Source: Flammeovirga yaeyamensis
GTDB lineage: Bacteria; Bacteroidota; Bacteroidia; Cytophagales; Flammeovirgaceae
Direction of reading: 5' to 3'
NCBI RefSeq assembly: GCF_018736045.1
Contig: NZ_CP076132.1
Span: 2,465,501 to 2,529,500, forward strand
Length of the DNA stretch: 64,000 nucleotides
Position 1 is the stretch's first letter. Each line of letters begins with the position of its first letter. Under the pieces are notes generated by a model that worked only from the letters and a program-made list of their open reading frames with translations, searched no databases and was not told the origin of the DNA. This document shows, in pieces, positions 37,092 through 44,232 of this stretch. Both the position numbers and the translations under genes were made by a program.

Positions 37092-37373
37092 TTATCGTTT
37101 ACTTATCTTATTTAGTGTTATTATTCTCTGATGGTTCGATTTAAATTTATTCATTTCAGAGGACCGTTTCATTTCATGCTTACTACTTTTTCCAGAGTTT
37201 ACTCTCTTCCGCCAAAGAACATAGCTTTTATATCTAAGTTCTTTCTTCATCAACTTCTTTACATCAGATTCAGAAAGTCCAAATTGATGTTTAATTGCAG
37301 AGAAAGGTGTCTTATCTTCCCATGCCATTTGTATTACTCTATCAATATCATCAGTAGTAAACATTGTTTTCAT
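37092..37373 (-). CDS. DUF2805 (TIGR03643) family protein
   Basis: 93 residues beginning TTDDIDRVIQMAWEDKTPFSAI, then HQFGLSESDVKKLMKKEL and SYVLWRKRVNSGKSSKHE, the full set of conserved blocks of DUF2805. The first 60 residues look like a helix-turn-helix with a basic C-terminal tail, so nucleic-acid binding is plausible. The family is of unknown function. The gene leads the photolyase operon, 13 bases before the photolyase start, which suggests a role in the light response, either as its regulator or as a repair accessory. Confidence 0.85.
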   Translation of the reverse strand: MKTMFTTDDIDRVIQMAWEDKTPFSAIKHQFGLSESDVKKLMKKELRYKSYVLWRKRVNSGKSSKHEMKRSSEMNKFKSNHQRIITLNKISKR

Positions 37374-37427
37374 ATTAGACTAACTGATGATAAAGCATTT
37401 TGTTTAATATTTATGTAAAAAAGTTAA

Positions 37428-37463
37428 ACAAAAAAAGAGGAAACGTTCGAAAACATTCCCTCT
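37428..37463 (-). terminator. ackA terminator
   Basis: Read on the minus strand: a 12-bp stem with two G-U pairs closed by a TTCG tetraloop (plus-strand arms 37436-37447 and 37452-37463), then a T run. It separates ackA from the photolyase operon. Confidence 0.85.
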
Positions 37464-37512
37464 ATATATTTTTACAATCACAAAAGTGATCAAATAATCT
37501 AATTCATTAGAA

Positions 37513-38721
37513 TTAGTTTAAAACTGCCAAAGTTTGTTGAGCAATTTCTAATTCCTCATTAGTAGGTACGATAAGTACTTTAACTTTTGAGCTTGGAGTA
37601 GAAATTTCTTCAATATCAGAAGCTCTTAAGTTTTTGTTCTTTTCAGCGTCTAATTCGATTCCTAAACCTTCTAACTCGATTGATGAATAGTGACGAATAC
37701 CGTGGTCGTTTTCACCAACACCTGCTGTGAAACAGATAGCATCAGCACCGTTCAAGGCAGCCATGTAAGCACCAATATATTTTTTGATTCTGTAAGTGTA
37801 CATATGAGTAGCAAGGATTGCCACTTCATCACCTGCAGCGAAACGATCTTCGATATCTCTCATATCTGAATCACCTGTTACACCTAACATACCCGATTTT
37901 TTGTTCAATAAGTCGTAAACCTCTTCAGATTTCATATTTAATTTATCCATTAAATAGAAAACAACTGCAGGGTCAATATCACCAGAACGAGTACCCATCA
38001 TTAAACCATCAAGAGGAGAGAAGCCCATAGAAGTATCAATACACTCACCATTACGAACAGCTGACATTGAACAACCGTTACCTAAATGAACTGTAATGAT
38101 TTTAGAATCCTTACCGGCTAAACCTAAGTGGTCGATAGCGGCTTTAGATACGTATTTATGAGAAGTACCGTGCATACCATAAACACGAACACCATGCTTT
38201 TCATATAATTCAGTAGGTACAGCATAACGGAATGCTTTACCTGGCATTGTTTGGTGGAATGCAGTATCAAATACAGCTACTTGAGTTGCTTTTGTAAAGA
38301 TTGCTTTACAATCCTCAATACCTTGTAAGTTGGCAGGGTTATGCAAAGGAGCCAACTGGAAACACTCTTTAATTTTAGCTTCCACTTCTTCAGTGATTAC
38401 CATTGTTTCGCTAAAGAATTCACCTCCGTGTACAACACGGTGACCAACAGCTTGAATGTCATCAGTATTTTGGATAACACCGTTGTCAGCATCAGTTAAT
38501 AAACCTACAACTTCAGTTAAACCAACGTTATGGTTGGGAATTGGTAATTCTTTTTTTGTTTTAGTAGCATTACCTTCAGCATCGAAAGTTTTATGAGTGA
38601 TAATTCCATTTTCAAGACCGATTCTTTCTACGATACCTGAACACAACACTTGTGTACCGTCCATCTCAAATAATTGATATTTTAGCGATGAACTACCTGC
38701 ATTAATAACAAGGATTTTCAT
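37513..38721 (-). CDS. ackA: acetate kinase
   Basis: Converts acetyl phosphate and ADP to acetate and ATP. I start at ATG 38721, because MKILVINAGSSSLKYQLF is the family N-terminus; an ATG 33 bases upstream would add 11 unrelated residues. The 402 residues carry the acetokinase signatures: NAGSSSLK, VGHRVVHGGEFF, HNPANLQGI, VFDTAFHQTMP, the phosphate loop ITVHLGNGCSMSAV and MGTRSGDIDPAV, and TAGVGEND. It lies downstream of pta with a hairpin between them, so it may be expressed both by read-through and from its own promoter. Confidence 0.97.
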   Translation of the reverse strand: MKILVINAGSSSLKYQLFEMDGTQVLCSGIVERIGLENGIITHKTFDAEGNATKTKKELPIPNHNVGLTEVVGLLTDADNGVIQNTDDIQAVGHRVVHGGEFFSETMVITEEVEAKIKECFQLAPLHNPANLQGIEDCKAIFTKATQVAVFDTAFHQTMPGKAFRYAVPTELYEKHGVRVYGMHGTSHKYVSKAAIDHLGLAGKDSKIITVHLGNGCSMSAVRNGECIDTSMGFSPLDGLMMGTRSGDIDPAVVFYLMDKLNMKSEEVYDLLNKKSGMLGVTGDSDMRDIEDRFAAGDEVAILATHMYTYRIKKYIGAYMAALNGADAICFTAGVGENDHGIRHYSSIELEGLGIELDAEKNKNLRASDIEEISTPSSKVKVLIVPTNEELEIAQQTLAVLN

Positions 38722-38754
38722 ATATATAAGGATAGTTACGTGATATTTTGACAA

Positions 38755-38794
38755 AAATAAAAAGATTACCTCTCACTAGGTAAGAGGTAATCTT
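38755..38794 (-). terminator. hairpin between pta and ackA (terminator or attenuator)
   Basis: Perfect 12-bp stem (38762-38773 with 38783-38794), 9-base loop, followed on the minus strand by a T-rich tract. It would lower ackA expression relative to pta unless bypassed. Confidence 0.6.
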
Positions 38795-38841
38795 AATATG
38801 TTTAAAGTAAATCTAGGATTTACTATTTAATCATGAAATAA

Positions 38842-40935
38842 TTATGCTTGGTTACCTTGGATGGCAGTAATAATTACTGTGTTCAAGATATCCTCCACTA
38901 AACAACCTCTTGATAAATCGTTCACAGGCTTGTTTAAACCTTGAAGAACTGGACCAATTGCAATTGCACCTGTCTCTCTTTGAACGGCTTTATAAGTGTT
39001 GTTACCAGTGTTTAGGTCTGGGAATACCAATACGTTGGCTTGACCAGCAACTTCGGAACCAGGCATTTTTTGAGCACCAACTGTTGGATCTACAGCTGCA
39101 TCGTACTGGATAGGACCTTCAATCTTAAGATCAGGACGTTTCTCCTTAGCGATTTCTGTAGCTGCTCTTACTTTTTCTACTTGCTCACCAGATCCTGATG
39201 AACCAGAAGAGTAAGACAACATTGCAATCTTAGGCTCAATACCAAAGGCAATAGCTGTCTCTGCAGAAGAAATTGCAATTTCAGCTAACTGCTCTGAGTT
39301 CGGGTTAGGGTTCACTGCACAGTCACCATAAACTAATACACGATCAGGTAAACTCATAAAGAATACTGAAGATACTACAGAAGTACCTGGCTTAGTTTTG
39401 ATTACTTGAAGTGCTGGACGGATTGTTGCAGCAGTTGTATGAACAGCTCCTGATACCATACCATTCGCATCACCCATTTGTACCATCATTGTACCGAAGT
39501 AAGATACATCAGACATAGCATCTGTAGCCATATCTAAGTTCATGCCTTTATGTTTTCTTAATTCATATAGAGTATTTACATACTCATTGAATTTCACATA
39601 TTCGACAGGGTTGATGATCTCAATTTTATCAAAATCGATAGTGATAGCATTTTTTCTAGCTACATCTACGATTTCTTCTTTTTTACCTAACAAGATGATG
39701 TCCACAATATCTTGAGAAGCTAAGATAGCTGAAGCCTCAAGAACTCTGTGATCATTACCCTCAGGTAATACGATTCTTGCCTTTTTCTGACGAGCTCTTT
39801 CTGTAAGCGTGTATTGGAACATCTTAGGAGTCATTCCTTTTACTTTTACAGTCGCTAATAATTCAGAAAGAATCTTAGAATCAACGTGTTTATCAAATAA
39901 TTCTTTAGCATAAGAGATTCTTGACAAATCGTTTGCTCTCATAGAAGCGTGAACTTCGTTTGCAAAGTTAGCTGTCAAGTAAGTATTTTCAGGAACTGAA
40001 AGAATTGGGAACATATCTTTCATACCGTCGATTACTTGCTTAATAGAATCGTCTGGCTCTAAACCGGTAGTTAATAACATACCTGATACGTTTGGATAAG
40101 ATTGTGCTCTATGAGCAGAGATTGTACCCAAAAGAATATCACTTCTATCGCCAGGAGTGATTACTAAAGAATTCTCTTTAATCTTAGGTAAGAAGTTTTG
40201 CATTTGCATGGCAGCAATAGTGATGTTATCCACTAGAACGTCCAAGTTTTTCTCACCATAAAGGACTTTTGCATTTGTATGTTCAACGATATCTCTTACT
40301 GTTGGGCTAGACATTCTGTCGTCTGCAGGAACAGTAGATAATAACATTTTGTTACCCTTAAATTGCTTGGCTAACTCAGTATTTAAATCGTTGATGATAT
40401 CTGTGTTTACACGGTTAACAATAGAACCGATTACTTCACAATCATTAGAAGCGAAATCATCAATTGCTACTCTTAATGCATCAATACAATCGTCAATTGA
40501 TTTGTTATGAGCATTAGTTAAAACTAAAACTGGTGAAGCTAAGTTTTTAGCGAACTCAATGTTTAAACTATGTTCTAAAGTAATAGAGTTTTTGTAATCA
40601 GAACTTTCGATAAGGATAAAATCGAATCTCTCCTCAAGTTTCTTGTACTTAGAGATGACGATCTCTAACATTTCGTCTTTTTTACCTTGAGAAATAAGTT
40701 CGTTTGCTCTTTTTAGTGTAAGACCATACGCTTCTTCGTAGTTAAGATCTAAACCGAAATGGTCAATCACCAAAGAAATGTGTTCGTCTTCTTTTCCAGA
40801 ATTGTAATCGCCAATCACAGGTTTAAAGAAACCTACTTTTGAACTTTTACGGAGGGAATTTTCTAAAATTCCCAATGCTACCAACGCCTTTCCGCTATTA
40901 GGCTCGGCAGTACTAATGTAAATCGAATTCGTCAT
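38842..40935 (-). CDS. pta: phosphate acetyltransferase (long form)
   Basis: Interconverts acetyl-CoA and acetyl phosphate. The 697 residues are the long, three-domain form: an N-terminal P-loop-like AAA_26 domain (IYISTAEPNSGKALVALGIL), a DRTGG domain (about 210-320, GDRSDILLGTISAH and LLTTGLEPDD), and the C-terminal PTA/PTB catalytic domain (about 375-690: RIVLPEGNDHRVLEA, SYSSGSSGSGEQVEKV, GPIQYDAAVDPTVG, ANVLVFPDLNTGN). It precedes ackA and follows ridA by 51 bases, so the three may be read from the ridA promoter. Confidence 0.97.
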   Translation of the reverse strand: MTNSIYISTAEPNSGKALVALGILENSLRKSSKVGFFKPVIGDYNSGKEDEHISLVIDHFGLDLNYEEAYGLTLKRANELISQGKKDEMLEIVISKYKKLEERFDFILIESSDYKNSITLEHSLNIEFAKNLASPVLVLTNAHNKSIDDCIDALRVAIDDFASNDCEVIGSIVNRVNTDIINDLNTELAKQFKGNKMLLSTVPADDRMSSPTVRDIVEHTNAKVLYGEKNLDVLVDNITIAAMQMQNFLPKIKENSLVITPGDRSDILLGTISAHRAQSYPNVSGMLLTTGLEPDDSIKQVIDGMKDMFPILSVPENTYLTANFANEVHASMRANDLSRISYAKELFDKHVDSKILSELLATVKVKGMTPKMFQYTLTERARQKKARIVLPEGNDHRVLEASAILASQDIVDIILLGKKEEIVDVARKNAITIDFDKIEIINPVEYVKFNEYVNTLYELRKHKGMNLDMATDAMSDVSYFGTMMVQMGDANGMVSGAVHTTAATIRPALQVIKTKPGTSVVSSVFFMSLPDRVLVYGDCAVNPNPNSEQLAEIAISSAETAIAFGIEPKIAMLSYSSGSSGSGEQVEKVRAATEIAKEKRPDLKIEGPIQYDAAVDPTVGAQKMPGSEVAGQANVLVFPDLNTGNNTYKAVQRETGAIAIGPVLQGLNKPVNDLSRGCLVEDILNTVIITAIQGNQA

Positions 40936-40986
40936 CTTATTTATTACGAGATTGTTGTTTGTATATGTGGTAGTATGCGGTTAATA

Positions 40987-41367
40987 TTACTTAATCGCGA
41001 TACAAGATATTTCAATACCCACGTCTTTCGGTAATCTAGCTACTTGTACGGTTTCTCTTGCAGGAGCTGTAGCTTCGTCAAAATACGTGGCATATACATT
41101 GTTAATCTGAACGAAGTCGTTCATATCTCGAACAAAAATGCTGCATTTTACAACGTTACTATAATTCATTCCTGCTGCTTCAAGAACATATCCCAGGTTC
41201 TTCATTACTTGATGGGTTTCATTTTCAATACCATCAGAGACAAAATTGCCTGTAGACTGATCAATTGCAATTTGACCAGAAACATAAAGAGTATCGTTGT
41301 TTAGGATAGCTTGTGAGTATGGTCCAAGAGGACTTGGAGCCTTCTCACTAAAGATTACTTGTTTCAT
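40987..41367 (-). CDS. ridA: RidA family reactive imine/enamine deaminase
   Basis: Hydrolyses reactive enamine/imine intermediates released by PLP enzymes such as threonine dehydratase; cytosolic trimer. The 126 residues match the family throughout: PLGPYSQAI, LYVSGQIAID, the catalytic Arg R104 in APARETVQV, and E119 in VGIEISCIA. A candidate promoter with TATTTTTG lies on the minus strand at 41409-41402, and a TGAC-N4-GTCA dyad lies 33 bases upstream of it. It may be transcribed with pta and ackA. Confidence 0.95.
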   Translation of the reverse strand: MKQVIFSEKAPSPLGPYSQAILNNDTLYVSGQIAIDQSTGNFVSDGIENETHQVMKNLGYVLEAAGMNYSNVVKCSIFVRDMNDFVQINNVYATYFDEATAPARETVQVARLPKDVGIEISCIAIK

Positions 41368-41401
41368 GAGAGTTGTTGATAATAATCAGATATAATTCAC
41401 A

Positions 41402-41444
41402 CAAAAATATATACTATAATCAGCTCTCATAGTGACGTATGTCA
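41402..41444 (-). promoter_or_regulatory. ridA promoter with TGAC-N4-GTCA dyad
   Basis: On the minus strand the -7 box TATTTTTG is at 41409-41402 (full match). The dyad TGAC-N4-GTCA is at 41433-41444, its centre about 33 bases upstream of the -7 centre, where an activator of the Crp/Fnr family would replace the -33 contact. ctaA has the same box and the same dyad at a similar spacing. Confidence 0.45.
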
Positions 41445-41453
41445 GTTTTTACA

Positions 41454-41816
41454 TTAATTATGTAAAAATTGTTGAATTTGTCCTTTAAGTACTCCGCTAC
41501 TGCTTACAAATTTTTTAATGATTTCATTGTAACTATTTTCATCAAAGTTGTCATTTAGATAATCTTTCTCTAGATGTAAGATAACTTCAGATAAAGAATT
41601 AACGCCTAAAATTTGAAACGATGGTTTAAGACGGTGTGCAACTTTAGCGATAGTCGCCCAATCATTATAAGAAACAGCTTCATTGATCTCTTCAATACCT
41701 TCATTTAAGTTAGTAAGAAACGAATCAATCATCTTGGTAACAAAACTATCGTCGCCTCTGGATAATGCTTGTAACTGGGTTAAGTCGTACATTTTACTAT
41801 TTTGGATAGTACTCAT
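41454..41816 (-). CDS. Hpt domain phosphotransfer protein
   Basis: A 120-residue single-domain histidine phosphotransfer protein. The phosphorylated His is H61 in AKVAHRLKPSFQILG, the typical HRLK-x-S motif, with the four-helix pattern around it. It passes phosphate between a hybrid kinase and a response regulator. It is encoded 21 bases downstream of a sigma-54 activator with a receiver domain, which makes that protein the likely partner. No hybrid kinase is encoded near it. Confidence 0.88.
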   Translation of the reverse strand: MSTIQNSKMYDLTQLQALSRGDDSFVTKMIDSFLTNLNEGIEEINEAVSYNDWATIAKVAHRLKPSFQILGVNSLSEVILHLEKDYLNDNFDENSYNEIIKKFVSSSGVLKGQIQQFLHN

Positions 41817-41837
41817 GGATTATTATTTATAGAAATA

Positions 41838-43115
41838 TCATCGGGTTATTTTATCATCCTTAATCAATTGGTAAATCTTTGACTTACTTATTTTTAGGAC
41901 ATCTCTTACATAATTTACTTTACCTTTATATTTTTTCAAAAAATATTCGATGATTTCGATGTTATATTCTTCCAGAGTTCGTTCTTTTTCGAGAAGATCT
42001 TTCTTAATTTCAACTTTTTCTAACAATAAATCAACATCAGATATTTGATTACCTTCCGATAAAGTGGTGGCCAACTCGATAACTGCTCTTAATTGTCTTA
42101 TATTTCCGGGGAAATAATAATTCATAAGTTTCAACTTAGAAGCTTCACTAAGTTGTTTTAACTTTACTGAAGGGTTCTTATTAGAATAATCCTCTAAAAA
42201 ATAATTGGAAAGAGGTATAATATCTTCTTTTCTTTCTCTAAGAGGAGGGAGCTCAATAGTTAAACCTAAAAGTCTATAATATAGATCTTCTCTGAATCTT
42301 CCATTGTTTACTTCATTTAATAAGTTCTTATGGGTAGCTGTTATAATACGAAGATCTAAGGATACAACTTCATTTCCACCAATTCTACTAACTTCTCTTT
42401 CTTGTAATACTCTTAATAGTTTTGTTTGAAGTTCCAGTGGTAATTCACCAATTTCGTCTAAAAATATAGATCCATAATTAGCTTCTTCAAATTTTCCTTT
42501 CCGTGCTGTTGAAGCACCTGTAAAAGCCCCTTCTTCATAACCAAAAAGCTCACTTTCTATCAATTCTTTAGGAATTGAAGCAACATTAATTGCCACAAAG
42601 TTCTGATGTTTGCGAGAAGAATTTTGATGTACCGCCTGAGCAATTAATTCTTTACCAGTTCCAGTTTCCCCAACAATATTTACATTAATATTCGAAGAAG
42701 TTGCCTTTTCTAAAACCGTAAATACTTTTTGAATGGCTTTAGATTTGCCTTTGATTAGATAAGAGAAATCACTCTCAGGATTTTCTACCGGCTTTACATT
42801 AAATTGATTGATTACTTTTAAGAGTTCATTTTCTAGTTGATCGGATTTTAAAATAAAACCTAAGTATCCAGCTTTTTTTGCTTTAATAAAATAAGAATAT
42901 AGATCTTGATCTGTGATCAAATAGTTTTTTGAGGTTGATTTAACATCTTGATATTCTATTAATTGATCATCTACAAATAATACATCAATTTCTTGAGTGT
43001 TATTGATGTACTTTTCTTCACTATCAAAATGAATTAAGTGATGATTTGAAAGAATTTCAGGTTGAATAAAACTACCTAATATTTGATCATTATTTGTGAT
43101 AATACCAATTCTCAT
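41838..43115 (-). CDS. sigma-54-dependent response regulator (NtrC family)
   Basis: I use ATG 43115 (MRIGIITNN); a second in-frame ATG at 43121 would add two residues. An N-terminal receiver (about 1-115) has the presumed phosphorylation Asp in DVLFVDDQL, T in YLIT and K in GFILKSD, but the acidic pocket at the end of strand 1 reads ITNND instead of the usual DD pair. The AAA+ domain follows: GETGTGKE Walker A, GAFTGAS for sigma-54 contact, FLDEIGEL Walker B, and the second region of homology with the arginine finger (RFREDLYYR). A Fis-type helix-turn-helix ends the protein (NYVRDVLKISKSKIYQLI). It needs sigma-54, encoded elsewhere. Its targets are unknown. Confidence 0.9.
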   Translation of the reverse strand: MRIGIITNNDQILGSFIQPEILSNHHLIHFDSEEKYINNTQEIDVLFVDDQLIEYQDVKSTSKNYLITDQDLYSYFIKAKKAGYLGFILKSDQLENELLKVINQFNVKPVENPESDFSYLIKGKSKAIQKVFTVLEKATSSNINVNIVGETGTGKELIAQAVHQNSSRKHQNFVAINVASIPKELIESELFGYEEGAFTGASTARKGKFEEANYGSIFLDEIGELPLELQTKLLRVLQEREVSRIGGNEVVSLDLRIITATHKNLLNEVNNGRFREDLYYRLLGLTIELPPLRERKEDIIPLSNYFLEDYSNKNPSVKLKQLSEASKLKLMNYYFPGNIRQLRAVIELATTLSEGNQISDVDLLLEKVEIKKDLLEKERTLEEYNIEIIEYFLKKYKGKVNYVRDVLKISKSKIYQLIKDDKITR

Positions 43116-43121
43116 AAACAT

Positions 43122-43153
43122 AAAAAAAAGGAGTACATCAAATGTACTCCTTT
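43122..43153 (-). terminator. terminator of the carbonic anhydrase gene
   Basis: On the minus strand, a 12-bp stem AAAGGAGTACAT / ATGTACTCCTTT with a 3-base loop, followed by a run of eight T. The T run abuts the alternative start of the sigma-54 activator gene. Confidence 0.8.
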
Positions 43154-43174
43154 CTTTAATGACTTAAAAACGGT

Positions 43175-43963
43175 TTAGAATTTTTTAGAAGTCACCATTA
43201 AATCTTCTTTTTCAACATGACGTCCTTTCAATGCTTGAATATGTCTTGCATTGTTTCCTTCAATCTTATTTAATATTTGAATTTGTTCCGCAGAAGCTTC
43301 AAATATTATTTGATTGATATGCCATGATACTGTTTCTGTGTAAGGAGCTGTTGTTAATGAACCACTATAATGATAATAATGTTTCATTTCTTCACAACCA
43401 TATTTGCCGAATAAATCTTCAAGATTTACTTCTGTGTCATGTACTGATGCAATTCCATGAGCATCTTTAGGAATTCTATTGATAAATTCATTAATAAATG
43501 GGTTTTCTTTACCCATTTTAAACAAAATTCCAATTACCAAATAATGTGGTTTGTCTGACTCATCATTAGCCAAAACATTTACCATGTGCATCTCCATTGG
43601 ATAAGTAATACCATCGATCTGATGTTCAGAAGGAGTATGGAAATGTAATTGTTTGAAATTATATGTAACATCATCAAATACTAATTGAGATGTTGAATCA
43701 AAATCTAATTGCACAGTATGCCCTTTATTTTCAACAGCATTACAATGTGCATCAATATTTAATTTTGATTTAACTACCCCGTCAACTTTTTCAGTTAAAA
43801 TATTAATGGGAGATTGGATATCACCAAACTCAGAATCAGGGATCGTGTACTCATGTTTTAGTTCATGAGCAACATGTTCATTATTTACATTGCTTGATTC
43901 AGGACTGCATGCACACATAATTAGTCCAAAGAAGCAAAGCTTGAAATAGGAAAGTTTTACCAT
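43175..43963 (-). CDS. alpha-type carbonic anhydrase, probable lipoprotein
   Basis: Hydrates CO2 to bicarbonate outside the cytoplasm. The hydrophobic N-terminus ends at Cys residues 17 and 19 (LIMCAC), fitting a lipobox. Catalytic residues of the alpha class are present: QSPINI (50-55), proton-shuttle H82 in KGHTVQL, zinc ligands H107 and H109 in QLHFHTPSEH and H126 in MEMHMVN, E113, and the SGSLTTAPYTETVSWHI gate loop. The usual GPxxW segment before QSPI is missing, so the N-terminal part is shorter than normal. A -7 box TAAATTTG lies on the minus strand at 44053-44046, and the leader holds an inverted repeat (43981-43987 with 44002-44008). Confidence 0.9.
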   Translation of the reverse strand: MVKLSYFKLCFFGLIMCACSPESSNVNNEHVAHELKHEYTIPDSEFGDIQSPINILTEKVDGVVKSKLNIDAHCNAVENKGHTVQLDFDSTSQLVFDDVTYNFKQLHFHTPSEHQIDGITYPMEMHMVNVLANDESDKPHYLVIGILFKMGKENPFINEFINRIPKDAHGIASVHDTEVNLEDLFGKYGCEEMKHYYHYSGSLTTAPYTETVSWHINQIIFEASAEQIQILNKIEGNNARHIQALKGRHVEKEDLMVTSKKF

Positions 43964-44099
43964 AACGAGAGGATAATTGTAACCTTGTTAATTTTACTTT
44001 GCAAGGTTGTTATTTATAAATAGTCATCAAGTGATTGTTAATACGCAAATTTAGTAATTTTCATCACCAAATACATTTAAAGGAGGATAATGTCTTTTA

Positions 44100-44123
44100 A
44101 TGGTGTTATATATATAACACCAT
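44100..44123. promoter_or_regulatory. 24-bp perfect palindrome upstream of the second aspartokinase gene
   Basis: Every base from 44100 to 44123 pairs with its mirror; the half-site is ATGGTGTTATAT. A partial third copy (TGTGTTAT) follows. It is 110 bases before the aspartokinase start and about 140 bases before the divergent carbonic anhydrase, so it could be an operator for either. Confidence 0.5.
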
Positions 44124-44232
44124 GTGTTATTTAGGTATTTATTGTTTGAATTTTTCTTAACAAAATCATCGATTATCATCTTTGTACCGTTATAAATTTA
44201 AACACACAGAATAATAACAAAAAGTTAGTGCG

